64,000 nucleotides of DNA from NCBI RefSeq assembly GCF_002224645.1, contig NZ_CP022121.1, positions 2,815,001-2,879,000 on the forward strand, read 5' to 3'. The stretch comes from Dehalobacterium formicoaceticum (GTDB lineage: Bacteria > Bacillota > Dehalobacteriia > Dehalobacteriales > Dehalobacteriaceae). Positions 54,322-64,000 of this stretch are shown one piece after another. How positions within the stretch are numbered: the first letter of the stretch is position 1; every line of letters starts with the position of its first letter. The notes beneath the pieces are model-generated. The model was not told the origin of the DNA, ran no database searches, and saw only the letters and a list, made by a program, of their open reading frames with translations. The translations under genes and the position numbers were made by a program.

Positions 54322-55079
54322 GGAGCAAGCAACCTCCCAATCATTCCTTTGTGCGTTTTTTTCTCTGTCTTTAAATCCACTATCGGCTCATTGGCTATCA
54401 ATTTGGCACCATTTTTCCGAAACAGCAGTTCAGCCGCATCAATTCCTAGTTCATCCTGGACTAAAGTATAAGCTTCCCTCATCTGAGGTTTTCTGCTTAA
54501 TAGATTATGACTGTCACTGGCAATAAAATGAATAACTCCCTTCCATAAGAGATTTAAAGCAGTTTTTTTGGTGCGCCGATCCATCAGGGATGAAGCATTC
54601 AATTGCATATAATAACCCCGATCTTTCAGTGTCTGAAGCAAATCAGGCTCCTTAATGAGGTAATCAAACCTTTCAATATGGGCCAGAATGATTTGGAAAC
54701 CTTGCAGCTGGATTTCATAAAGGAGTTTTTCATGGTAGGGATAGATCTTATGTCGGGGAAGCTCCACCAAAAGGTAAGAAGATCCTCCCATGGAAGAGCA
54801 CTTTCCTGACATAAGACCGGCTTGCCATTCTTCTTCTAAATAAATTTCACTGCCTAAAAAGATATTTAATCCCAGGCCTTCCTGCTCCACCTTAGTTTTA
54901 AGTTCCTCAAAAATTGATTTTATGTTTGCGCATTGATATTTTGGGGGACGATAATGGGGGGTGGCAATAATTTCCTTAACGCCATTATCCTTGGCATAGC
55001 GCAATAAGGACAAAGAATCCTCCATCGTCTTAGGACCGTCATCAATACCCGGTAAAATGTGTGCATGAATGTCTATCAT
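54312..55079 (-). CDS. cpsB: Tyrosine-protein phosphatase CpsB/YwqE (PHP type)
   Basis: 255 residues. Metal-binding PHP motifs: MIDIHAHILPGIDDGP at the N-terminus, TPHYRPP (about 40), LGSEIYLEEE, AHIERFD (about 135) and ASDSHN (about 190). It dephosphorylates the CpsD tyrosine cluster. First of the cpsB-cpsC-cpsD operon. ATG after GAAGG. Confidence 0.94.
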   Translation of the reverse strand: MIDIHAHILPGIDDGPKTMEDSLSLLRYAKDNGVKEIIATPHYRPPKYQCANIKSIFEELKTKVEQEGLGLNIFLGSEIYLEEEWQAGLMSGKCSSMGGSSYLLVELPRHKIYPYHEKLLYEIQLQGFQIILAHIERFDYLIKEPDLLQTLKDRGYYMQLNASSLMDRRTKKTALNLLWKGVIHFIASDSHNLLSRKPQMREAYTLVQDELGIDAAELLFRKNGAKLIANEPIVDLKTEKKTHKGMIGRLLAPWK

Positions 55080-55103
55080 CGCTAACCTTCTATTTCCACT
55101 GTC

Positions 55104-55745
55104 TTAATTTAATAATTTTACATATTTCATATAAAGTTCCATTGCCGTGGCGTACTCCTGCTGGCTTAACATACTGTTTAAGTAATCTTGTGCCTCTTGT
55201 TTTTCTTCCGGGGTCAAGCCACCCTTAGAGAGACCAAAAAGATAAGCTGTATCAAGACTGTTATAGATATTCGCTCCCGTATTTAAATCATTGGGATTGA
55301 TTAGGTCTCGATTCTGGTCAATGATCTGCTGTATTGCTGGATCATGTACCTCGTTCCCATTTACGGCTTGACTATTATTTGGTGTCGTACTCACCCCACC
55401 AGGCTGATTGAAATCAGTCTCTTCAATTCCTGATTCCATCAGGGCTGCAACAATAATTTCCTTTTCCTTGTTGGTCAAAGGATTAATTTCCGGCATTTTT
55501 TCTCTGCCGTATTGTTGGAGATATTTTTTTTCCAGTTCCTGCATCCGTTTTGATTCGTAGTCCTCTAAATAGGCTTTGATCATATCAGACTTAAATTGTA
55601 CCTGAATGGTTTCTTTTAGCAGTTCCTGATCAACTTTTGCTCCGCTCGTCCTATCAGCAAGTGCCGTGGGCACCAAAAGCCCGATGGCAGCACCGAAGAT
55701 TAAGGTTGCCGCCAGCATGATTAAGTTCTTCTGAAATTTTTTCAT
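55104..55745 (-). CDS. Secreted or anchored hypothetical protein next to cps genes
   Basis: 213 residues. An N-terminal hydrophobic segment (about 8-28, LIMLAATLIFGAAIGLLVPTALA) may be a signal peptide cut after ALA. The rest is acidic and helical (DQELLKETIQVQFKSDMIKAYLED). It lies 24 nt upstream of cpsB in the same direction, so it belongs to the same operon. I do not recognise the family. ATG after AGAGGTCAAGCA. Confidence 0.7.
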   Translation of the reverse strand: MKKFQKNLIMLAATLIFGAAIGLLVPTALADRTSGAKVDQELLKETIQVQFKSDMIKAYLEDYESKRMQELEKKYLQQYGREKMPEINPLTNKEKEIIVAALMESGIEETDFNQPGGVSTTPNNSQAVNGNEVHDPAIQQIIDQNRDLINPNDLNTGANIYNSLDTAYLFGLSKGGLTPEEKQEAQDYLNSMLSQQEYATAMELYMKYVKLLN

Positions 55746-55904
55746 TGCTTGACCTCTTTTAAATTTAAAATTATCTATCCAGATTCTAATGCATGATTAT
55801 GCTTTTCATGCCTTAATCGAATTTTTTAACACAAAACATATAATAACATGTTAACGATAATTTTTCCATTAAAAAACCATTAATTATCAACAATTTCAAT
55901 TTTT

Positions 55905-56987
55905 CTAAGGGGTACAAATTTGGCAGGGCTTATATCCTTTGGTAAACGCCTCTTTCCTGGATGGAAACAAAACCTTATTTTTAACATTCATGCCGGCCAC
56001 ACTGCTACATTCAGGATCATGAAAAACCAAGGTATTTTTGTTTCCCACATAGTACGTGCCTATGGTCTTAGCAACTCCTTTATCATCGGAGAAGATTTTT
56101 GGTAATTCCTCTAAATTCTTGCCGGCAAAAAGCTTTAGATAAGTTCCGTCTGTGGTTACTGTGATATTGCCATTTTTCGCTGTCGTATAAACCTTTGATC
56201 CTAATAACTGCCAGCGATTGACCACCAACTCATCAGGATGATCATAACTATTATCTGCGCCAACTTCAATGACAGCCAGCTCAGGTGCTACAGCTAAAGC
56301 AAATTTGGGACTGGAGGAAGTGGTCGAGCCATGATGTCCTACCTTGACAACATCACTTTTAAGTCCCATTTTATCATAAACTAAGGCCATGTCTTCAGTG
56401 GATTTTTCTGCATCTCCCGTAAAAAGAAAGCTTTTCTTTTGATAGGTCAGTTTCATAATAGGACTATGATCATTATCACTATCCTCATTCGGGCCAACAG
56501 GGGCAAATACTTTTATTTTTACATCCGGATCCACCTGCAAGAAATCTCCTTGATAAAGCTCTTTGATCTTTAATTTTTTATTGGCTGCTTCCCGAAGGAA
56601 AGCAAGGTAAGTTTTCGTATCACTGGTACCATTTAAATAGACATTGCCCACATCATAATTTTTTATAATCCCCGGAAGAGATCCAATATGATCGTTGTCA
56701 GTATGGGTCCCTAATACCACATCCAGTTTGGTGATTTTTTGGTCTGAAAGAACAGCTGCAACCCGGCCATACATATCACCGGAACCACCGTCGATGAGCA
56801 TGGATTTTCCGTTAGGAAATTGAACCAGGACACTGTCCCCTTGATCTACATCAATGAAAGTAACTTTCAATAATCCAGACGATTCAGGAAGTACAGATTC
56901 TCCTTTATCAGCTAATACACTGCATGCAGCCATAATCATAGAAAGGAATATTAAGAAAAATACCAGCAATTTTTTGAATGATTTCAT
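55905..56987 (-). CDS. ComEC-type MBL-fold lipoprotein with Ada-like metal-binding tail
   Basis: 360 residues. Lipobox MAAC (Cys about 22) anchors it outside. The metallo-beta-lactamase domain is that of ComEC/Rec2 C-terminal parts: FIDVDQGDSVLVQFPNGKSMLIDGG, LGTHTDNDHIGSL and KVGHHGSTTSS (about 225). The last 55 residues resemble the Ada zinc-binding domain, with HDPECSSV and GYKPCQIC as the four-cysteine site. Free-standing proteins of this kind may hydrolyse DNA or nucleotides outside the cell; a substrate is not known. Confidence 0.88.
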   Translation of the reverse strand: MKSFKKLLVFFLIFLSMIMAACSVLADKGESVLPESSGLLKVTFIDVDQGDSVLVQFPNGKSMLIDGGSGDMYGRVAAVLSDQKITKLDVVLGTHTDNDHIGSLPGIIKNYDVGNVYLNGTSDTKTYLAFLREAANKKLKIKELYQGDFLQVDPDVKIKVFAPVGPNEDSDNDHSPIMKLTYQKKSFLFTGDAEKSTEDMALVYDKMGLKSDVVKVGHHGSTTSSSPKFALAVAPELAVIEVGADNSYDHPDELVVNRWQLLGSKVYTTAKNGNITVTTDGTYLKLFAGKNLEELPKIFSDDKGVAKTIGTYYVGNKNTLVFHDPECSSVAGMNVKNKVLFPSRKEAFTKGYKPCQICTP

Positions 56988-57085
56988 ATTTTTTCTTCCT
57001 TCTTCAGTTATATATTGGTTTTAACTTTCAATAGCTTTAATCTTTTCGAAAAGCACCTATTAATAACTATCGGCCTTTACATTAA

Positions 57086-57113
57086 CATGACCACCCACTA
57101 AGGGGTGGTCATG
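57086..57113. terminator. Perfect palindrome after queF
   Basis: CATGACCACCC / GGGGTGGTCATG with a small loop, between the queF stop and the MBL lipoprotein start. T run is poor on both strands (ATTTTAAG on the plus strand). Confidence 0.6.
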
Positions 57114-57127
57114 ATTTTAAGACCTGT

Positions 57128-57147
57128 GTAAGCCAAGTTTTCTTTAT
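57128..57147 (+). repeat. 20-nt direct repeat, copy 2
   Basis: Same GTAAGCCAAGTTTTCTTTAT as at 48709-48728. Here it overlaps the last codon and stop of queF and directly follows the palindrome at 57086-57113. Confidence 0.8.
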
Positions 57148-57611
57148 TTATTACCATAGCTTAACAATCTTTGATCTCTGAAGTTCTCCCATTTCGTTCC
57201 CGTTTGGGCATAATTAGCAAAAGGATGAATAGATATCCCTCCTCGGGGGGTAAATTCCCCTACCACTTCAATATATTTGGGATCAATTAATGCAATAAAG
57301 TCTTTCATGATGATGTTGACCACATCTTCATGGAAATCCCCGTGATTACGAAAACTAAAAAGGTAGAGCTTTAATGATTTGCTTTCCACCAGTTTTTTAT
57401 CCGGAATATAATTAACAATGATCGTAGCAAAATCCGGCTGTCCCGTCATGGGACATAGACTGGTAAATTCCGGACATTTAAACTGGACAAAATAATCATG
57501 CTCCGGATGCTTGTTATCAAAACATTCCAGCAGTGTAGGATCATATTGAAAGATATATGAGGTGTCACCCGATCCTAAATGGGTTAAACCTGCGATATTT
57601 TTATTTCTCAT
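57144..57611 (-). CDS. queF: NADPH-dependent 7-cyano-7-deazaguanine reductase
   Basis: 155 residues from ATG at 57611 (AGGGGG about 8 nt upstream). QueF reduces preQ0 to preQ1 for queuosine. The substrate Cys is in [13 protein letters not shown] (about 53), with the QueF motif [21 protein letters not shown] (about 74-94), shown here in two overlapping parts: [12 protein letters not shown] and [10 protein letters not shown]. Unimodular type-II form. The other queuosine genes (queC, D, E) are absent, and I see no preQ1 riboswitch upstream. Confidence 0.95.
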   Translation of the reverse strand: MRNKNIAGLTHLGSGDTSYIFQYDPTLLECFDNKHPEHDYFVQFKCPEFTSLCPMTGQPDFATIIVNYIPDKKLVESKSLKLYLFSFRNHGDFHEDVVNIIMKDFIALIDPKYIEVVGEFTPRGGISIHPFANYAQTGTKWENFRDQRLLSYGNK

Positions 57612-57749
57612 TTTACTACCCCCTGCAGTCATTATATCGCTGCCAGAAGTCGATCCCCAGGTGTTTGCCTAAGACGGTAGTATGTCCTAGTTTTGTTTAG
57701 AGACAGGATGGATCTCGAACTGTCTGACATGATTTCGCTATCGAGCATA

Positions 57750-58262
57750 TCATAATTTCATTTCCCTGTAAACACCTGCTTCGAAAGATAGATTTTCCTT
57801 GTTTTCTTTTTCTAATTGCAGCAAGCGTTCTTTGATTGGAAGACCTCCTCCATAGCCGACCAGTTTACCATTAGCTCCGATGACCCTGTGGCAGGGAATA
57901 ATAATCGCAATGGGATTCCGATTATTGGCTCTGCCAATAGCCCGGCAAGCTTTGGGATTTCCAATTTGTGCTGCCATCTCTTTATAGCTGCGGGTTTCGC
58001 CGTAGGGAATAGTCTGAAGGGCATGCCATGCTGCCAACTGAAATTCCGTACCTTCCAAGGCAAGCGGCACATCAAAAGCGGAGCGCTTTCCCTCCAGATA
58101 TTCTTTAATCTGGAGAGATGCTTTTTGAATCAAAGGAGTCTCCATAACATTCTGATCTCCGGAGATTGTCTCTCCGTCAAAAAAAACATCTGTGATCGCA
58201 GTCCCATTTGCGCCAATCCCAATTTGACCAATTTCCGTAAGATAATAGAATATATTTTTCAT
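57750..58262 (-). CDS. ogt: Methylated-DNA--protein-cysteine methyltransferase
   Basis: 170 residues from ATG at 58262. The C-terminal DNA-binding/catalytic domain has FQLAAWHALQTIPYGETRSYKEMAAQIGN, the active-site IPCHRVIGANGKLVGYGGG (Cys about 139) and the GYGGGLPIKERLL end. It takes O6-alkyl groups from guanine in a suicide reaction. N-terminal domain is short, as in Ogt rather than Ada. GGAGGTG lies 11 nt before the ATG; a GTG between is possible. Confidence 0.95.
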   Translation of the reverse strand: MKNIFYYLTEIGQIGIGANGTAITDVFFDGETISGDQNVMETPLIQKASLQIKEYLEGKRSAFDVPLALEGTEFQLAAWHALQTIPYGETRSYKEMAAQIGNPKACRAIGRANNRNPIAIIIPCHRVIGANGKLVGYGGGLPIKERLLQLEKENKENLSFEAGVYREMKL

Positions 58263-58340
58263 AACAGCCACCACCTCCAGGCGCTAAAAAATAGATTGAC
58301 CAATAAATCTAAGGTAAAAATTCATTTGACTACAGATTGC

Positions 58341-59045
58341 TCATGATGATGCAATGATTTCTTCCTGGATTTCCTCTCCCATCTTCGTTAAAGAGATGAT
58401 TTTGGTGAAGGAATCAGTTTTATTTGCTGCATACTGGCGGGCAGCTTGGGTATCTTTACCAAAGTGCATGGGAATAAGCACTTTAGGGGCAACTTCCTTA
58501 ATAAAATAATCTGCCCCCAGGGAATAGAATTTTTCCAGCCTTGGGTCCACGGGGAAGAAGGCCAAATCAATTTTTTCCCCTTTGATCCGGGCAATTTCTT
58601 TCTTAAATAATTCCTCCGCCCGGATAATTTCCTCTGGACTATCCTCCCACCAATGCCACCAGTTCAGATCTCCGGCATGAAAAAGAGTCACTCCGGCACA
58701 ACGCACCAAAAAAGATACCCCTATGTCTGTAGAACCATAGGTTTTGATCTCAATATCCCTAATCCTGATTTCCTCACCAGGGGATACAGGATGTATATTT
58801 GGTTCCTGGTTGTTGATTGGAATTTCATCACTGAGAATGTAATTGATATCGTTTATCTTCTCCTGCCATTGGAAAACAACGGGATTGAAATGGTCCGGGT
58901 GGCTATGAGAAATAAAAACTAAGGTACTTTGATTCGCTAAATTCATGGGCCCTTGATAATAATCAAAGATCAACTGATATTTACCTATTTCCACACGAAA
59001 TCCGCTATGGAACAGATATTGAATTTTGAGCAATTGTCTCGTCAT
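58341..59045 (-). CDS. MBL-fold metal-dependent hydrolase
   Basis: 234 residues from ATG at 59045 (GGAGG 7 nt upstream). Metallo-beta-lactamase motif SHSHPDHFNP (about 48-57), TLFHAGDLNWWHWW (about 120) and IPMHFGKD (about 191) mark a UlaG-like/beta-lactamase superfamily 3 protein. The metal ligands are intact. Substrate unknown. It is next to ogt in the same direction with a 79-nt gap. Confidence 0.85.
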   Translation of the reverse strand: MTRQLLKIQYLFHSGFRVEIGKYQLIFDYYQGPMNLANQSTLVFISHSHPDHFNPVVFQWQEKINDINYILSDEIPINNQEPNIHPVSPGEEIRIRDIEIKTYGSTDIGVSFLVRCAGVTLFHAGDLNWWHWWEDSPEEIIRAEELFKKEIARIKGEKIDLAFFPVDPRLEKFYSLGADYFIKEVAPKVLIPMHFGKDTQAARQYAANKTDSFTKIISLTKMGEEIQEEIIASS

Positions 59046-59229
59046 TCCCATCCCTCCTTCCAGCTCTTTTTCCGTAGGTTTACTATAGCTTTTTACGGGT
59101 AATTAAAAAATTCACCTAGCCATGATCGAAAATGACCAGCAGGTATTATTTTTTAATTATAACATGAAACCAGGAGCATAAAGATGTTTTAAATTTTCTG
59201 AGTCTTATTATCGTAATTTAAATCTTATC

Positions 59230-60246
59230 TTAAGGGGATGTTTTTAATTTACCACCCAACTCCTGTGATAAACCTTCTTCGTAGATTTTGCGGATCATTA
59301 CTTCTATCTCACTATCTTGAATAGACAAATCTTTAATTTCGTATTTTGAGGAAATTTGGCTGATTAATTGGGAAGTAGTAACTTCATTCCTACTGAATTT
59401 CAACCAGCGGCGGTTTCCCTCTTTTCTTATTACTTCTGCCCCCGCAATGGAAAAATCATCAATGTCTTCTTCCATATCAATAATCAGGATCCGCTCTTTG
59501 CCATAAATCTCTTTTATCCTGGCCAGTTCCCCATCATACATGACCTGGCCGTTATCGATCAAAATCATGCGTTGGCAGAGTTTTTCGATATCAGACATAT
59601 CATGAGTGGTTAAGATTACCGTGACTCCTCGCTCTTGATTTATTTCCCGAATAAAATTCCGCATCCGTTCTTTGGCAACCACATCTAAACCAATGGTAGG
59701 TTCGTCCAAAAAAAGAATTATCGGATCGTGGAGCAGTGACGCGGCAATATCCGCCCGCATCCTTTGTCCCAGTGAAAGTTGGCGCACCGGGGTCTGAAGA
59801 AATTCGTCCAGACCTAATATCTCGGAGAATTTGGCCATATTTTGCCGGTATCGATCCGAAGGGATGCGAAATACCTGCTTTAAAAGTTCAAAGGATTCAA
59901 TGGCAGGCAAATCCCACCAAAGCTGGGTACGTTGCCCGAAGACTACTCCGATCTGCCGGGAATTTTTTTGCCGTTCCTGATAGGGTACAATCCCATTCAC
60001 CATAATTTCACCGGCTGTGGGAACAAGGATGCCTGTAAGCATCTTAATAGAAGTAGACTTACCGGCTCCATTTGGCCCAACATAACCAACTATTTCTCCT
60101 GCATCTATAGTGAAGGAAATATCCTGAACCGCCATTTTTTTCTCATATTCTCTGTGAAATAGGCTTTTTATTGCCCCCCACAAACCCTCCTGTCTTTTGG
60201 CAATGAAAAATTCTTTATAGAGGTGATGTACCTCAATAATACTCAT
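59230..60246 (-). CDS. ABC-2 type exporter ATPase
   Basis: 338 residues. Walker A GPNGAGKST (about 56), Q-loop FGQRTQLWWDLPAIESFELL, signature LSLGQRMRADIAASLLHDP, Walker B ILFLDEPTIGLD, and the switch His in LTTHDMSD. A C-terminal domain of about 90 residues follows. It belongs with the two membrane genes upstream (COG4586-type ATPase with COG4587/COG3694 permeases), an exporter of unknown cargo. ATG after AGGAGGC. Confidence 0.93.
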   Translation of the reverse strand: MSIIEVHHLYKEFFIAKRQEGLWGAIKSLFHREYEKKMAVQDISFTIDAGEIVGYVGPNGAGKSTSIKMLTGILVPTAGEIMVNGIVPYQERQKNSRQIGVVFGQRTQLWWDLPAIESFELLKQVFRIPSDRYRQNMAKFSEILGLDEFLQTPVRQLSLGQRMRADIAASLLHDPIILFLDEPTIGLDVVAKERMRNFIREINQERGVTVILTTHDMSDIEKLCQRMILIDNGQVMYDGELARIKEIYGKERILIIDMEEDIDDFSIAGAEVIRKEGNRRWLKFSRNEVTTSQLISQISSKYEIKDLSIQDSEIEVMIRKIYEEGLSQELGGKLKTSP

Positions 60247-60291
60247 TGACTGCCTCCTAACTTTATCACCACTAAACGTCAGTTTTTCTGT

Positions 60292-61104
60292 TTATGATCC
60301 GGCACTTTTATAATGATTTAGGCCTGTCTTCCAAATTTGAAAAGAAACCATGAAGAAAACCAGACCCACCAAAATACTGAAAAAGCCCCAGGAGGGAGCA
60401 TAGCCTTCATTTAATTTCCCAAGTAATGATAAAGACGGTAAGTAATTAATAAAAGCAAAAGGTAGAATAAATATTAACAGTGCCTGTACCCCTCGGGGGA
60501 AAATGGTCAGAGGATAATTCATCAGACTTTTGGTTGGCCACATAATTGCCCAATACAGCCGTTCTGAACGATTCGTCCAAAAAGCTACCGCAGATATCAA
60601 CACCAGCATACCTCCCTGAATAAAAGTTCCGCCAACAACCGCCCCTAGAAAAACCAGCCACTGCCAACTTATCCAGTGAAGTGCCAGACGATTATAGGCC
60701 AGGATCATGGCAATGATACTGAATAACAGATGACCAAAAGCCCCTATATCAAATTTCAAAGCCATCACATGCAAAAAAGGATGAATCGGCCGGATCAGAA
60801 TGCGGTCAAAAGTCCCTTGAATAATATATTGATCCAGCTCCCGGAAATGAAAGAAAAAAATCACGCACATGCTCCATGATAATAGGGAGAGAGCAAATAA
60901 AAATAAAAGTTCCCAAAAGACCCACCCTTTGATGGAACCAAAGGAATAAAGCAAAACCCACATAGTCACGGCTGATCCGGCATAGGTCATCATCCATCCC
61001 AAAATATTCATTACAAAAGCATAACGGTACTGGAGTTGCGCCTTAATGCTTACCTCAACCATATAAAAATATATTTTTATCACCCTTAACACGGATTTCC
61101 CCAT
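60292..61104 (-). CDS. ABC-2 type transporter permease (COG3694-like)
   Basis: 270 residues with six membrane helices. The sequence (FHFRELDQYIIQGTFDRILIRPIHPFLHVMALKFDIGAFGHLLF) is typical of the ABC2_membrane_6 family. It starts 3 nt after the next permease's stop, with GGGAGG in the end of that gene, so the two are coupled. It should pair with the second permease as a heterodimer. Confidence 0.88.
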   Translation of the reverse strand: MGKSVLRVIKIYFYMVEVSIKAQLQYRYAFVMNILGWMMTYAGSAVTMWVLLYSFGSIKGWVFWELLFLFALSLLSWSMCVIFFFHFRELDQYIIQGTFDRILIRPIHPFLHVMALKFDIGAFGHLLFSIIAMILAYNRLALHWISWQWLVFLGAVVGGTFIQGGMLVLISAVAFWTNRSERLYWAIMWPTKSLMNYPLTIFPRGVQALLIFILPFAFINYLPSLSLLGKLNEGYAPSWGFFSILVGLVFFMVSFQIWKTGLNHYKSAGS

Positions 61105-61107
61105 GAA

Positions 61108-61923
61108 TCAACCTCCCTGCACCACAATTTTCATGGACGCCTTGCTCCAGACCAAACGCAGTATTCCCCAGCAGATCACCAGCCATATAACCTGAGATAC
61201 CAAAGATATCAGAAGGGCTTGTCCCGTCAATTGACCTACAAAGATAGAGTTGGGTACAAAGAATATCCCCTGAAAAGGTAAGAAATAAGCAATCCGCTCC
61301 AGCCAGTCCGGAAAAAACCAAAGGGGTACAATGGCACCGGAAAACAAGGATATGGAGAAATAAAAAATATCCTCCACCCCTCCAGTTTCGACCAACCAGA
61401 AAGTAAATAAACCAAAGGTCAGCTCAAGTGAGTAGCGGATTAAGTAGCCCAGTATAACTGAAATGGAAAATATGCCCAATTGGGCCAGGGAACCAGGTAC
61501 CACCGGCTGAAACAGCAAAAATATCGCGGAATAAAGGGGGATCACTGCTGTGATAAAGTAGAAGGTCATGCTCCCCAGGTCGGAAAATAGCATCCTAATC
61601 GGATAATCATAAGGCCGAAGGATTTCTATCGCAATATCACCAGTTCGTACACGCTCCTGAATTTCCCATAGAGGTGTACCAGCATTATGAATTCCTTGCA
61701 AGGCGAGACTTATCATAATATAACTTAATGTTGCATGAAAAGAGACATTTTCCACTGAGTCTTTTCCATAATAAAGGGCATACCAAATGAAGCCCCACAT
61801 GCTTAAAGTCATCAAGTTGCCGAAAATTCTTGTCCAAGCGTCAGCCCGATAAACCGCTGCCCGCTGGAAAGATTTTCGGGTAAACTCCCAATACATTTTA
61901 ATTGTTCCCATTATTCTTCTCAT
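61108..61923 (-). CDS. ABC-2 type transporter permease (COG4587-like)
   Basis: 271 residues, six membrane helices. WEIQERVRTGDIAIEILRPYDYPIRMLFSDLG parallels the other permease's GTFDRILIRPIHPF, showing the two are paralogues. First gene of the exporter operon; RBS is weak. It is transcribed away from the 5S rRNA, 83 nt after the rRNA terminator. Confidence 0.88.
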   Translation of the reverse strand: MRRIMGTIKMYWEFTRKSFQRAAVYRADAWTRIFGNLMTLSMWGFIWYALYYGKDSVENVSFHATLSYIMISLALQGIHNAGTPLWEIQERVRTGDIAIEILRPYDYPIRMLFSDLGSMTFYFITAVIPLYSAIFLLFQPVVPGSLAQLGIFSISVILGYLIRYSLELTFGLFTFWLVETGGVEDIFYFSISLFSGAIVPLWFFPDWLERIAYFLPFQGIFFVPNSIFVGQLTGQALLISLVSQVIWLVICWGILRLVWSKASMKIVVQGG

Positions 61924-62005
61924 TTCTTTCTACTTAGAATATTTTCATTTTTTTTAAGAATTTTCCCGGGCTGCCTTATTATTAATCATACTATTAAATT
62001 ATATC

Positions 62006-62033
62006 AAAAAAGCACACCAAATAGTGTGCTTTT
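62006..62033 (-). terminator. rRNA operon terminator
   Basis: Minus strand AAAAGCACAC / GTGTGCTTTTTT, 14 nt after the end of 5S. Strong stem with a T6 run. Confidence 0.9.
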
Positions 62034-62047
62034 AATTAAAATTAGAA

Positions 62048-62163
62048 CCTGGCAACGACCTACCCTCCCAGGGACCTGCGTCCCAAGTACTATCGGCGCT
62101 GGAGAGCTTAACTTCTGTGTTCGGAATGGATACAGGTGGGGCCTCTCCGCCATCATCACCAGG
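62048..62163 (-). rRNA. rrf: 5S ribosomal RNA
   Basis: About 116 nt. On the minus strand it starts CCTGGTGATGATGGCGGAG and ends GGTCGTTGCCAGG, the usual Firmicute 5S with matching ends. It is 78 nt after the 23S end, with no tRNA between. Confidence 0.95.
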
Positions 62164-62241
62164 AAAATTTATGAAGTTGGAACAATCTATAACTGTTCTC
62201 TCAAAACTACACAGTGAAGTCTTTCATGCTTAGAATTTATC

Positions 62242-64000
<1,759 letters not shown>

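Noticed and set aside
57612-57749. preQ1 riboswitch upstream of queF
   Set aside because: Neither the preQ1-I core nor the preQ1-II pattern can be found, and the likely -10 leaves only about 20 nt of leader.

Overview
The window reads as a chromosome segment of a low-GC, endospore-forming anaerobic Firmicute (Clostridia, most like the Peptococcaceae). Evidence: two sporulation genes (yunB, ytxC), Firmicute leader RNAs (T-box on pheST, L20 leader on infC, yybP-ykoY on a TerC gene), a PPi-type phosphofructokinase, a large [FeFe] hydrogenase and a cobalamin-type radical SAM gene. Species cannot be fixed from the sequence alone.

Layout. The left edge (1-156) carries two tandem consensus-like promoters and a boxA-like leader on the minus strand, as found in front of an rRNA operon lying off the left edge. 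The right edge (62048-64000) holds 5S rRNA and the 3' part of 23S rRNA, also on the minus strand. The segment therefore seems to lie between two rRNA operons in the same orientation. From 0.3 to 27.4 kb is mostly housekeeping: yunB, a class A PBP, mutS2, a U32 protein, a Nif3-like protein, mpg, zapA, T-box-pheS-pheT, a 30-aa YqzL-like gene, an RNA methyltransferase, infC-rpmI-rplT, thrS, DUF445, ytxC, VanZ-like, PPi-PFK, a GltB2-like FMN protein, an FMN reductase and aconitase.

From 27.4 to 33.4 kb is an accessory patch: an unexplained 400-nt sequence, three UspA paralogues, an IS110-family element with a long 5' noncoding end (a bridge-RNA candidate), and a B12-binding radical SAM gene broken by a one-base frameshift. 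From 33.6 to 45.8 kb are an ECF sigma/DUF4179 anti-sigma pair, an exported amidohydrolase, a 1150-residue fusion of ferredoxin, GltD-like and [FeFe] hydrogenase domains, a TraB-family protein, and a NitT/TauT-type ABC transporter with a frameshifted ATPase.

From 45.8 to 62 kb are an IS200/IS605-like noncoding remnant, an orphan CapF-like gene, a frameshifted lipoprotein, yqeY, small unknown genes, a DUF1015 gene, a TerC-family gene behind a manganese riboswitch with a consensus promoter, a sirtuin, a cpsB-cpsC-cpsD tyrosine-kinase module without glycosyltransferases, a secreted metallo-beta-lactamase-fold lipoprotein, queF, ogt, an MBL-fold hydrolase and a three-gene ABC-2 exporter.

Most notable: three genes each broken by one missing base in a homopolymer; a roughly 30-nt palindromic element found three times, each time directly after a minus-strand terminator; the IS110 element with its putative bridge RNA; an expanded, repeat-containing arm in 23S rRNA at the right edge; and the fused hydrogenase with a degenerate C-terminal domain. 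I found no CRISPR array, no tRNA gene and no complete new defence system.
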